DNA of 45,608 nt, from NCBI GenBank assembly GCA_964448675.1, contig CAYUZU010000032.1:1-45608 (forward strand). Direction: 5' to 3'. A model generated the notes under the pieces. The model was not told the origin of the DNA. It saw only the letters and a program-made list of their open reading frames with translations, and did not search any database. The DNA comes from CAYUZU01 sp964448675 (lineage in GTDB: Bacteria; Planctomycetota; Phycisphaerae; UBA1845; Fen-1342). Each line of letters opens with the position of its first letter. The first letter of the stretch is position 1. Positions 25,204 through 33,091 of the stretch are shown one piece after another. A program made the translations under genes and the position numbers.

Positions 25204-25857
25204 ATGAAAATCAATGCACTGAAAATCGTCACCTTTGGGCTTGTTCTGGCAATCGCCGGCCCCGCCGCGCTTGCCGACAACATCGTCATCAATGGCAGCT
25301 TCGAGCAAAATGCCGTCACCGCCCAGAGCGGCTGGGACATCTTCACCACCCTGCCGGGCTGGAAGCTTGCCCGCGGCCCCAGCATCGAGCTGCAGCGCAA
25401 CGTGCGCGGCTGGGCCGCCGCCGACGGCCAGCAGTACCTCGAGCTCGACACCGACATCGACGGCCCGCTCGGCAGCATGAGCTTCAGCGGGGATGAGGAT
25501 GCCTCCTCCGCCGTCTACCAGGACGTCGCCACGACGCCCGGCGAGCAGTATGAGCTGCGTTTCGCGTTCTCGCCGCGGCCCGGCGTCGCCGGCAACGACC
25601 TCGAGGTCAAGTTCGATGACATCGTCATCGACACGCTCACCGCGGACGGCTCGTCACTGAGCAACACTGACTGGCAGTACTTCACCTACACGGTGACCGC
25701 CACGTCGGATTCCACGCGGCTCGAGTTCGGCGATGTTGGCCCCTCGGACTCGCTGGGTACCTTCATCGACAACGTCAGCCTGGTCGCGATCGTGCCCGAG
25801 CCGGCCGGCCTGCTGTTGCTGACCGGTGGCGTGCTGCTGGCCTCGCGCCGCCGCTAA
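25204..25857 (+). CDS. PEP-CTERM protein with DUF642 / choice-of-anchor-like domain
   Basis: A 217-residue exported protein with a signal peptide cleaved near AALADN (about 25). The mature domain begins NIVINGSFEQN and continues SGWDIFTTLPGWKLARGPSIELQ, AADGQQYLELDTD, VYQDVATTPGEQYELRFAFSPRPG and GNDLEVKFDDIVIDTL, ending FIDNVSLVAI. This is the pattern of DUF642 or choice-of-anchor beta-sandwich domains, which bind carbohydrate in some relatives. The C-terminus is a PEP-CTERM tail (VPEPAGLLLLTGGVLLASRRR, without the last residue). It is probably sorted to the outer envelope by an exosortase and linked to extracellular polysaccharide. It stands alone behind a long leader with a terminator-like hairpin. 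Confidence 0.85.
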   Translation: MKINALKIVTFGLVLAIAGPAALADNIVINGSFEQNAVTAQSGWDIFTTLPGWKLARGPSIELQRNVRGWAAADGQQYLELDTDIDGPLGSMSFSGDEDASSAVYQDVATTPGEQYELRFAFSPRPGVAGNDLEVKFDDIVIDTLTADGSSLSNTDWQYFTYTVTATSDSTRLEFGDVGPSDSLGTFIDNVSLVAIVPEPAGLLLLTGGVLLASRRR

Positions 25858-26488
25858 GTCGAGAGGCGAGTGCCCCACCCGTTTGTTTCGTGGAACACAA
25901 CGCCGGTACGCCTCGGGGCGTTTGACCGTTCGCCGAGGCGCCGGCGCCCTGACGGAACGCTGCGTCGTGGCTCCCGCGGGCCGCTTGTCCTGCGCGGCCG
26001 ATGCGGGGCTGCAGCGCCAAACGCCCAGGAATCGCCGACGCGGCCGGCCGAGACGCGCTCGCGTGTTTCGCCCGGCCGTTCGTCGTGCGCCGCCGTGCCT
26101 CCCCGGTCGCGGCGCGCCACGTGCGCAAAGCCACGGTGGAACCAGCCACGTTCTTGCTTTTGAGATCGCCATGTCTGGTTCTGAGCCCTGCGTGCCGCGC
26201 CTTCACCAAAAGTCGCGTCCGCGACTCACGCGTTCCCTGATGTTCTTTCACCGAATTCGCCGAAAGTTGGTCGCCGAGAATCAACAGCGCTATACTTTTG
26301 CGGCGAAGGATGACCACGGGTGAAGAACCGACGAGCGTCCGCAACACACGTCCAGCAAGGCCCTTGTCGGCGTGCGGGTTCTCGTCGCCACGGGTGCGTC
26401 AATGCAACGCGGCAGCGAACGTCGAGATTGCCTCCGCCCCGACGTGCGGCGCCCATAGCCCGCTTTTCAATTGGCAGCGAGGTGACTT
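25858..26488. other. Gene-free stretch with a candidate promoter
   Basis: 631 bp in which I see no credible gene on either strand; open frames are Arg/Ala-rich chance frames. Near its right end, TTGGTC (26267-26272) and TATACT (26291-26296), spaced 18 bp, form a plausible promoter for the Rrf2-family regulator, leaving a leader of about 185 nt. Confidence 0.45.
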
Positions 26489-26905
26489 ATGCGATTGGGT
26501 AGGGCAGCAGCTTATGCAGTGTTCGCCACGGCACACCTGGCCGAACACCAGAACGGTTCCCCGATTCAAGGGCGCGATATCGCCGAGTCATGCGGCATTC
26601 CCTCCGGACACTTGCTCAAAATCCTGCAACAGCTCGTGCGCGCCCAGATCCTCAGCAGCGAACGCGGCCCCGCCGGCGGTTTCGTCCTGCGCAAACCGGC
26701 CGACGAAATCACCCTGCTCGAAATCGTCGAGGCGATCGACGGGCCGATCTCCGGCGACCTGATGCTGCGCAGTGTCTCCGCCGAAAAGGAAAGCACGCGC
26801 CAGCGCCTCGAGCAGGCGTGCCGCGATGTCGCGGGTTTCGCCAAGGACCGTCTCGCCAACACGCGCGTGTCCGACCTGGTCGTGGTCCCGTCGCAATCCG
26901 CCTGA
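26489..26905 (+). CDS. Rrf2-family transcriptional regulator without the Fe-S cysteine triad
   Basis: A 138-residue protein of the Rrf2/IscR/NsrR winged-helix family: MRLGRAAAYAVFATAHLAEH, IQGRDIAESCGIPSGHLLKILQQLVRAQILSSERGPAGGFVLRKPADEITLLEIVEAIDGP. In IscR and NsrR three cysteines in the following loop bind an iron-sulfur cluster. Here that loop (ISGDLMLRSVSAEKESTRQRLEQACRD) has only one cysteine, so it probably does not hold a cluster in the usual way and may respond to another signal. GAGGTGA precedes the ATG. No co-directional partner gene is close; the next gene starts 337 bp later. Targets unknown. Confidence 0.88.
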   Translation: MRLGRAAAYAVFATAHLAEHQNGSPIQGRDIAESCGIPSGHLLKILQQLVRAQILSSERGPAGGFVLRKPADEITLLEIVEAIDGPISGDLMLRSVSAEKESTRQRLEQACRDVAGFAKDRLANTRVSDLVVVPSQSA

Positions 26906-27242
26906 GCAGAGCCGCTGGCGTCCACCGAACGCGCCGCTGAACTACCCGGCGCGGCCGGCCGCCACCGGGGTGCGCTGCGGCGACCCGGTCGAGCGACAGC
27001 CCGCCGGCAGTGATCTGTATACTCGGTCACGCCCGATAATCCCCCGCCCATTGCCAGACACGAACGTTGCCGTTGATTCCGACACCTTGAACGCCAAGAA
27101 TGAAGAGTAGGAGCCGTCTCGGCAGGGCCGGCAGAACCGCGAGCCACTGTGCCCTCGGCATATGCAGTTCGCCCGGCACCAGCTGCCCCGACACCGGCTT
27201 GTTGAAGATCTGCGGAACGGACGCCATCGCTGGAGGATTATC
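26906..27242. other. Intergenic stretch before Cys-rich protein gene
   Basis: 337 bp with no credible gene. It has GC-rich inverted repeats (for example around 27115-27140) and a less GC-rich segment near 27060-27110, which is the likely promoter region. No motif was firmly recognised. Confidence 0.35.
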
Positions 27243-28568
27243 ATGCGTTCAGGCCATTCCGCAGCGCGCTGGATGGGACTCGTCGCACTCGCAATCTACT
27301 GCGCGCTGCCTGCGTACGCCACCGAGGTCGTCGTCAAGAACGATAGCCTGCAAGACTACGGCCAGGCCTACATCGTTGGCGACTTCATCATGGGTGAGAT
27401 GGCGGGCGCCCGCCTGGCCTCGCCCTGCGACGGCTCGATCGTCGCCGTCCAGATCCTCTGGTGGGAAGCCCCCGGCGCCGGCAATCCGCCCTCGCTGGAG
27501 GAAGCCATCCGCATCTACTCGGATGGCCCCTTCCCGCTGCCCGGCAACGAGCTCGCGCTGCTCGAAGGCCCGGTCCTCGAAGCCGGCGCACTGAACGAGT
27601 TCCGCTACATCGACGAGAACCAGAGCATCCCGCTCGACATCCCCGTTCTTGCCGACGAGCAGTTCACCGTCGCCCTCGAGTTCTACAACCCCACCGACGT
27701 CGGCAACGGCGGCGCCAGCGTCGTCCGTGACGTCAACGGCTGCCAGTGGGGACACAACGTCCTGTACGCCCTCCCCGGCGGCTGGTTGGACTTCTGCGTC
27801 TTCCTGCAGGGGGATCTCGTCATCCGCGCCGTCATCGACTGCCCCGGCCCCACCGGCGCCTGTTGCTACGTGGATGGCACGTGCGACAACGGCGTCGAGA
27901 TCGACGACTGCGAAGCCGAGCCCGGCGCCGTCTGGCACGAAGGCCAGACCTGCGACGAGATCGACTGCGTCGCCGTGGGCGCCTGCTGCAACGGCGCCGG
28001 CGGCTGCCTCCCACTGCAGACCGAAGACTACTGCGAAAACACGCTCGGCAGTATCTGGGCCGGCGCCGGCACGGCCTGCGGTGCCTGCTCGCTTGGGGCC
28101 TGCTGCCTCCCCGACGGCACCTGCCTGGTCAACCTCGAGATCGAGTGCGCGGACCTCGGCGGCACGTTCGAAGGCGCCGATACCACCTGTGACCCCAACC
28201 CGTGCCCGCAGCCGACCGGCGCCTGCTGCGTGGGCACGTCCTGCGTCCCCAACCAGCTCGAAGCGGACTGCACCGGCTTCGGCGGCACCTGGCAGGGCGC
28301 CTTCAGCACCTGTGACCCGGACCCCTGCGCCGGCCCCGCGGTTTGCCGCGGCGACAGCAACTGCGACACCCGGGTCGACTGGCGCGACATCGACTTCTTC
28401 GTCGCCGCCCAGAACGATGATGAACAGGCCTGGCATGACCTGCACGTCGCCGCCTACGGCGTTGCGCCAGCATGCCCGTTCGACAACAACGACGCCAACG
28501 AGGACGGTACGGTCAGCTGGCGCGACATCGACCCCTTCGTTGCCCGGCAGAATACGAGCTGCCCGTAG
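27243..28568 (+). CDS. Secreted Cys-rich repeat protein with dockerin-like C-terminus
   Basis: A 441-residue exported protein. The start at MRSGHS has GGAGG upstream, and the signal peptide ends near PAYA (about 26). Residues 27-205 form a beta-rich domain (VVVKNDSLQDYGQAYIVGDFIMGEMAGARL...). Residues about 207-370 hold four Cys-rich modules of 35-40 residues, each opening GACC and containing C..G.C.....C...GG.W/F......C....C. Planctomycete secreted proteins often carry this module. The C-terminus has two Asp-rich loops (GDSNCDTRVDWRDIDFF and DNNDANEDGTVSWRDIDPF), dockerin-like calcium-binding repeats. It is likely an extracellular or surface structural protein. There are no catalytic motifs, and the Cys pairs suggest extensive disulfide bonding. 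Confidence 0.85.
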   Translation: MRSGHSAARWMGLVALAIYCALPAYATEVVVKNDSLQDYGQAYIVGDFIMGEMAGARLASPCDGSIVAVQILWWEAPGAGNPPSLEEAIRIYSDGPFPLPGNELALLEGPVLEAGALNEFRYIDENQSIPLDIPVLADEQFTVALEFYNPTDVGNGGASVVRDVNGCQWGHNVLYALPGGWLDFCVFLQGDLVIRAVIDCPGPTGACCYVDGTCDNGVEIDDCEAEPGAVWHEGQTCDEIDCVAVGACCNGAGGCLPLQTEDYCENTLGSIWAGAGTACGACSLGACCLPDGTCLVNLEIECADLGGTFEGADTTCDPNPCPQPTGACCVGTSCVPNQLEADCTGFGGTWQGAFSTCDPDPCAGPAVCRGDSNCDTRVDWRDIDFFVAAQNDDEQAWHDLHVAAYGVAPACPFDNNDANEDGTVSWRDIDPFVARQNTSCP

Positions 28569-28589
28569 CGGCGTGTCCGACGCACACTG

Positions 28590-28667
28590 ATCAGCCGGCG
28601 GAGGGCTGGCGCCAGCGCAACGGAACGACGAAGGCCAGCCGCTGGGGAGTGGCTCCGTCCGGCTGAT
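28590..28667. terminator. Long hairpin between convergent genes
   Basis: Perfect 9-bp arms ATCAGCCGG (28590-28598) and CCGGCTGAT (28659-28667). The interior has its own pairings (GCTGGCGCCAGC; GGCCAGC..GCTGG). It lies between two convergent genes with no strong T-tract, and probably terminates in one or both directions. Confidence 0.45.
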
Positions 28668-28730
28668 GGCGGATGGTGAATCGCTGACAGGCGTGTGCTG
28701 CTGACAACTGGAAACCGACGGCGCGTCTCG

Positions 28731-29609
28731 CTATCCGGTGCCGAACAGCGCGTCCAGCACCTTGCTCGTCTCGCCCTTCTTCTTGACGACCATCACCGGG
28801 ACCAGCGAGTTGATCAGAACCCGCTCCGCCGTCGAGCCGAGCAAGAACACCGAGTTCACGCCACGGCTGCCGACCAGCACGATATCCATCTTCCGCGCGA
28901 CCGCCACTTCCTGCACCGCGTCCTCGACATCCTCGCCGCTCGTCGACACCAACTCGACGTCGAATCCGCTCGTGTCCACGTCCTTGATGAAGTCACGCAG
29001 CTTCTCACGCACCTGCTGCTCGCGCTGCGCCACCGCCTCGGCCAGGTTCATCCCCGTCTTGGAATAGCCGTAGCCCACCGCGAAGTTCGAATGGACAACC
29101 AGTTGCGGTCGCTGCGCCCCGCTCGCCCGCGCCAGCGCCACCCCGTGCTCCAGCGCCATCTTCGCATGTTCCGAGAAGTCGACGGACACGAACACACGCT
29201 CCAGGTGCGGCCGCGACAGCTTCGGCACCACCAGCACGCTGCATGGCGCCTTGCGCGCCAGCCGCGCAAACGCCGACCCGATCCCCACCTGCTCCGACGG
29301 CAAGCGCCGCCCGACAATGATCAGGTCCAGTTCATCGTCACGCGCCGTCCGCAGGATCTCCGGCACGCCCGTACCGCGATGCACCTCCACCTGCGTGATG
29401 TTCGCCACCGTCGCGGGCAGCTTCTGCTGCACCTCCGCCTTCACCGTAGCGACATCGGGCAGGCTCGACTCGTCCTCGTCCTCGCGGACATAAACACAGA
29501 ACACCAGCTCGCTGCCGGCCAGCGAGGCAAACGCACCCGCATACGCCAGCGCCGTCTCGTCCGCCGGCGAATCATGCAGAAAAACGCCCAGTCGTTTGAA
29601 TCGTTGCAT
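28731..29609 (-). CDS. Tandem universal stress protein
   Basis: A 292-residue protein made of two UspA-like domains. The first (about 1-130) has RLGVFLHDSPADETALAYAGAFA, DDELDLIIVGRRLP and CSVLVVPK. The second (135-290) has RVFVSVDFSEHAKMALEHGVALA, KMDIVLVGSRGVNSVFLLGSTAERV and VPVMVVKKK. The second nucleotide-binding loop resembles G-x2-G-x9-G(S/T), but only seven residues lie between the second and third glycines, so ATP binding may be altered. It overlaps the end of the upstream yhbY-like gene. I chose ATG 29609 over GTG 29612 because GAGG lies 7 nt before it. Tandem Usps are stress-survival proteins with mostly unknown clients. Confidence 0.88.
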   Translation of the reverse strand: MQRFKRLGVFLHDSPADETALAYAGAFASLAGSELVFCVYVREDEDESSLPDVATVKAEVQQKLPATVANITQVEVHRGTGVPEILRTARDDELDLIIVGRRLPSEQVGIGSAFARLARKAPCSVLVVPKLSRPHLERVFVSVDFSEHAKMALEHGVALARASGAQRPQLVVHSNFAVGYGYSKTGMNLAEAVAQREQQVREKLRDFIKDVDTSGFDVELVSTSGEDVEDAVQEVAVARKMDIVLVGSRGVNSVFLLGSTAERVLINSLVPVMVVKKKGETSKVLDALFGTG

Positions 29610-29932
29610 CACGCATCCTCGTAATCGTTCTCGCCGCCGGGCTCGCCACCCGTACGCTCCGGTTCCGTCGGCGTCCGATACAGCAGCACGACCCGACCGA
29701 TCCGCTTAATGATCTCACACGGCACCTGCTCTGCCAATTCCACTGCCGCCGCGTCACATGCCGCCCCGCTGTCCGCGTGAATGCGGACCTTGATCATCTC
29801 CCGATCCGCAAAGCAGTTACGAACATGTTCCGCGGCAGACGCCGACACCCCGTCCGCATCCAGCACCACCGCCGGCTTGAGCCGGTGGCTCGCCCCCACC
29901 AGTGCCCGCTTCTCTTTCGCACTCAATGCCAT
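29609..29932 (-). CDS. yhbY: YhbY-family RNA-binding protein (CRM domain)
   Basis: A 107-residue protein with the CRM fold: LSAKEKRALVGASHRLKPAVVLDADGVSASAAEHVRNCFADREMIKVRI, then ELAEQVPCEIIKRIGRVVLLYR. These residues match the YhbY family, which binds pre-50S ribosomal particles. The GxxG loop of the family is less well kept here (DADG in place of the usual VG..G). An acidic tail (GGEPGGENDYEDA) follows. GAGG lies 7 nt before the ATG. It overlaps the universal stress gene by 1-4 bp and forms a two-gene operon with it. Confidence 0.87.
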   Translation of the reverse strand: MALSAKEKRALVGASHRLKPAVVLDADGVSASAAEHVRNCFADREMIKVRIHADSGAACDAAAVELAEQVPCEIIKRIGRVVLLYRTPTEPERTGGEPGGENDYEDA

Positions 29933-30133
29933 CGACCATCCTCGAGCTCAGGCGTTAGCGCTACTGTACACCCCCGTAAGCCACGCTACCATAGGGGCCT
30001 GGTGCGGGTTTGCCCGCCACCACCGGCGTCCGCGGTCGACGCCGGACGGATGGGGTGCCCGAGCCCCGCCGCTGGCCGCGCGAAACGCACCGGCGGCTGG
30101 CGGCGCCGGCCGCGGCCTTGTACGGAGCCAGGG

Positions 30134-32212
30134 ATGGCCTCGAAACCACGCTCCTCCAGCAAAACTGACGACGGCCCGACACTCTTCGACCCGCTGCCCG
30201 AACGCATCATCCCGGTCGGCGGGGTGAGTCAGGCCAGCTACGAGCCCGGTGTCGCCGACGCCGAGGAGGAAACCGATTTGAGTGCCCGCGCGGCCAAACG
30301 CAAGACGACGAAGAAGAAGAGCAGCGCCCGCAAGAAGACGCCGGCCCGCGGCGATGTCCGCCATCAACAGACCCCCAACGTCGACGACGTGGCCGACGCC
30401 GACGACACCGCCGCGACGGCGTCGCCGCCCCAGCGCAAGGCCCGCCGCTCGCGCGCCGTCACCGCGGAGTCCATGGGCGCCGCGCAGCGCAGCATCTCGG
30501 TGTCCGAGTTCTTCGCCAAGAACCGCCACCTGCTCGGGTTCGACAACAAGCGCAAGGCCCTGCTCACCACCGTCAAGGAAGCCGTCGACAACAGCCTCGA
30601 CGCCTGCGAAGAAGCCAGCATCCTCCCCGAGCTGCACGTCGACATCGACCAACTCGCCGAGGACCGCTTCCGCGTCAGCATTCGCGACAACGGCCCCGGC
30701 ATCATCAAGGCCCAGATCCCCAACATCTTCGGCAAGCTGCTCTACGGCTCCAAGTTCCACCGCCTCAAGATGTCCCGCGGGCAGCAGGGTATCGGCATCT
30801 CCGCCGCCGGCATGTACGGCTTGCTCACCACCGGCAAGAGCGTGCACATCACCTCGCGCACCAGCCCCAAGCGCGAGGCGCACCACTTTCAGATCCAGAT
30901 CGACACGACCAAGAACAAACCCGACATCATCAAGGACGAAACCGTCGATGTCCCCTGGGGCCAGGGCACCGAGGTCAAGATCGAGCTCGTCGCCAGCTAC
31001 GCCAAGGGCCGCCAGTCCGTCGACGAGTACATCGAGCAGACCGCCATCGCCAACCCCCACGCCCTGATCCACTACACCTCGCCCACGCGCGAGCACCGCG
31101 AGTTTCCCCGCGCCAGCGACGAGCTCCCCGCCGACACCCGCGAAATCCAGCCGCACCCGCACGGCATCGAGCTCGGCGTGCTCATGAAGATGCTCAAGCA
31201 GGCCAAGGGCGTGAAGCTCGCCGGCTTCCTGCAGCGCGAGTTCTGCCGCGTGTCGTCCGGCGGGGCGCAGAGCATCTGCAAGGCCGCCGGCCTGAGCCCC
31301 AAGGCCGCCCCCGGCACCATCGGCACCAACGAGGTGGAGAAACTCTACGACGCCATGCAGAACACCCGCTTCATGGCACCGCCCACCGACTGCCTGGCCC
31401 CCATCGGCGTGCGCAACCTGCTGGCCGGCCTGCTCAAGGAGGTCAAGGCCGAGTTCTTCACCGCCACCACCCGCAGCCCCGCCGTCTATCGCGGCAACCC
31501 GTTCCAGATCGAGGTCGGGCTCGCCTTCGGCGGCAACCTCGCCGGCGACGCCACCGCACGCATCATTCGCTTCGCCAACCGCGTGCCGCTGCTGTATCAA
31601 CAGTCGGGCTGCAGCGCGTTCAAGAGTGTCATGGACGTCGACTGGCGGAACTACGGCGTGTCGCAGCCGTCGGGCAGCCTGCCGGTCGGGCCGCTGGTCG
31701 TCATGGTGCACATGGCCAGCGTCTGGGTGCCGTTTACGTCGGAGAGCAAGGAAGCGATCGCCGACTACGACGAGATCCGCAAGGAGATGAAGCTCGCCCT
31801 GCAGGAGTGCGGCCGCAAGCTCGCGACCTACGTTCGGCGGCGCCGCCGGCAGCGGATGGAGTCGCAACGCCGCGACATCTTCGGCCGTTACATCCCCGAC
31901 GTGGCCGAGTCGCTGGCGACGCTGACCGGCCAGAGCGAGGACCGGCTGCTGCGTGATCTGCGCGCGATCGCCAAGACGCGCACCGCCGAAGCGGACGTCG
32001 AGTTGGACGAGGACGGCAAGCCGATCGAGAAGCCCGCCGCCGTCGCGGAAGAAGATCGCACGCTCAACGGCGACGACACGACCCTGATCGTTCCGGAGAA
32101 CGAACCGAACGACGCGCCCGAGGACCTGTTTGAAGAAGACGGCAACGGCAACGGCGGCAATGGCACCCGCGGCGCATCGCGCAAACGCCGGTCCAAACGC
32201 CGCCGGCGCTGA
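30134..32212 (+). CDS. top6B: DNA topoisomerase VI subunit B with N-terminal basic extension
   Basis: A 692-residue type IIB topoisomerase ATPase subunit, a protein mostly known from archaea and plants. After a roughly 115-residue Lys/Ser/Pro-rich extension (KRKTTKKKSSARKKTP), the core begins QRSISVSEFFAKNRHLLGFDNKRKALLTTVKEAVDNSLDACEEA (catalytic Glu149, Mg-binding Asn153). Next come DNGPGI (185-190), KLLYGSKFHRLKMSRGQQGIGIS (206-223) and the transducer region, ending near SKEAIADYDEIRKEMKLALQECGRKLATYVRRR. An acidic, then Arg-rich tail (SRKRRSKRRRR) closes the protein. Archaeal subunits are about 530 residues, so both ends are extended. Subunit A (Spo11-like nuclease) is not in this window. 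GGAG lies 6 nt upstream of the start. The DUF4870 gene follows after 15 bp. Confidence 0.93.
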   Translation: MASKPRSSSKTDDGPTLFDPLPERIIPVGGVSQASYEPGVADAEEETDLSARAAKRKTTKKKSSARKKTPARGDVRHQQTPNVDDVADADDTAATASPPQRKARRSRAVTAESMGAAQRSISVSEFFAKNRHLLGFDNKRKALLTTVKEAVDNSLDACEEASILPELHVDIDQLAEDRFRVSIRDNGPGIIKAQIPNIFGKLLYGSKFHRLKMSRGQQGIGISAAGMYGLLTTGKSVHITSRTSPKREAHHFQIQIDTTKNKPDIIKDETVDVPWGQGTEVKIELVASYAKGRQSVDEYIEQTAIANPHALIHYTSPTREHREFPRASDELPADTREIQPHPHGIELGVLMKMLKQAKGVKLAGFLQREFCRVSSGGAQSICKAAGLSPKAAPGTIGTNEVEKLYDAMQNTRFMAPPTDCLAPIGVRNLLAGLLKEVKAEFFTATTRSPAVYRGNPFQIEVGLAFGGNLAGDATARIIRFANRVPLLYQQSGCSAFKSVMDVDWRNYGVSQPSGSLPVGPLVVMVHMASVWVPFTSESKEAIADYDEIRKEMKLALQECGRKLATYVRRRRRQRMESQRRDIFGRYIPDVAESLATLTGQSEDRLLRDLRAIAKTRTAEADVELDEDGKPIEKPAAVAEEDRTLNGDDTTLIVPENEPNDAPEDLFEEDGNGNGGNGTRGASRKRRSKRRRR

Positions 32213-32227
32213 GCACGGGAGGACATC

Positions 32228-32620
32228 ATGAGCGCCACACCGCCGCCCCCGCCCGACGACTTCATGGCCGGTCCGCGCGAGCCGGACAGCGACGCGCGCA
32301 CCTGGGGCATGCTGTGCCACCTGGCCGCATTCGCGGGCTACCTGATTCCGCTTGGCTGGCTCATCGGCCCGCTGGTGGTGTGGCTGATCAAGCGCGAGCA
32401 GTACGCCTTCGTCGACATTCAGGGCAAGGAGTCCGTCAACTTCCAGATCAGCATCCTGATCTACACCCTGATCAGCGGCGTGCTCTTCCTGGTGCTGATC
32501 GGCATGGTGCTGCTGCCGGCGGTGCTGATCTTCCAGATCGTCATGGTGATCATCGCCATGATCAAGGCCAGCAACGGCGAGTACTTCCGCTACCCGCTCT
32601 GCATCCGCTTCATCAACTGA
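32228..32620 (+). CDS. DUF4870 membrane protein
   Basis: A 130-residue small membrane protein of the DUF4870 (Tic20-like) family. A Pro-rich N-terminus (PPPPPDDF) is followed by RTWGMLCHLAAFAGYLIPLGWLIGPLVVWLIKREQYAFVDIQGKESVNFQISILIYTLI, the diagnostic core with its VD.QGKES(V/L)NFQ loop, then two more helices. GGGAGGA precedes the ATG. The gene begins 15 bp after the topoisomerase VI B stop and is probably cotranscribed, although no functional link is known. The family's role is uncharacterised. Confidence 0.9.
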   Translation: MSATPPPPPDDFMAGPREPDSDARTWGMLCHLAAFAGYLIPLGWLIGPLVVWLIKREQYAFVDIQGKESVNFQISILIYTLISGVLFLVLIGMVLLPAVLIFQIVMVIIAMIKASNGEYFRYPLCIRFIN

Positions 32621-33091
32621 CCGCCCGAACGGTCACACATCGCTCGGCCGTGCGTCCGGTCGGACATTGCTCTGCATTGTTCCCCGGTACGACATGGCTC
32701 TGCATTGCCTTCGGTCGGACGATACTCTGCGTTGTCGCTGGCAGGGTATTGCGCTGCGGTGACTCTGGTACGACAGTGCTCTGCGTCGTCCGCTACCGTC
32801 CACCGCCGCGTCCGCCGAATTCAGCGCCGCGGCGCCCCGGGGTGCATTAGGGGAATCAGGTATGGTGCGCTCACGGGCCCGGCGTAGAATGGCGCTCACG
32901 GCGACCGTGCGGCGGCGGCACGACCGCAGCACCGGGGCCCGATGCGTAACGCCGCGCGGTGCCCGCTCGAAACCGGGAGGCTGTGACCGACCGCATCCTG
33001 TGCACGAACCCAGGGGACGGCGTTGTGGCTGATCAAGTGAACGAGAACACGAGCCACACCCCCACCCCGCCCGGTCTTGGCGTGTCTGCTG
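32621..33091. repeat. Degenerate 27-28 bp tandem repeat in gene-free stretch
   Basis: 471 bp with no gene. From about 32655 to 32800 there are five degenerate copies of a 27-28 bp unit, roughly GGTACGACATTGCTCTGCRT plus TGTCC. The core (T/G)CTGC starts at 32671, 32699, 32726, 32753 and 32780, giving spacings of 28, 27, 27 and 27. Copies 1, 2 and 5 are the most alike. The rest of the stretch is GC-rich and shows nothing I recognise. Confidence 0.6.

Noticed and set aside
25775..26347. A 190-codon leftward gene overlapping the PEP-CTERM gene end
   Set aside because: Arg/Ala/Gly-rich chance frame that overlaps the conserved PEP-CTERM tail of the rightward gene.
29948..32320. A 790-codon leftward frame opposite topoisomerase VI B
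   Set aside because: It is an antisense shadow, Val/Gly/Ala/Asp-rich with no domain. The rightward frame has all GHKL motifs.
32621..33091. CRISPR array, considered because of regular 27-28 bp spacing
   Set aside because: Units are contiguous and diverged, with no spacers of separate sequence and no cas genes.
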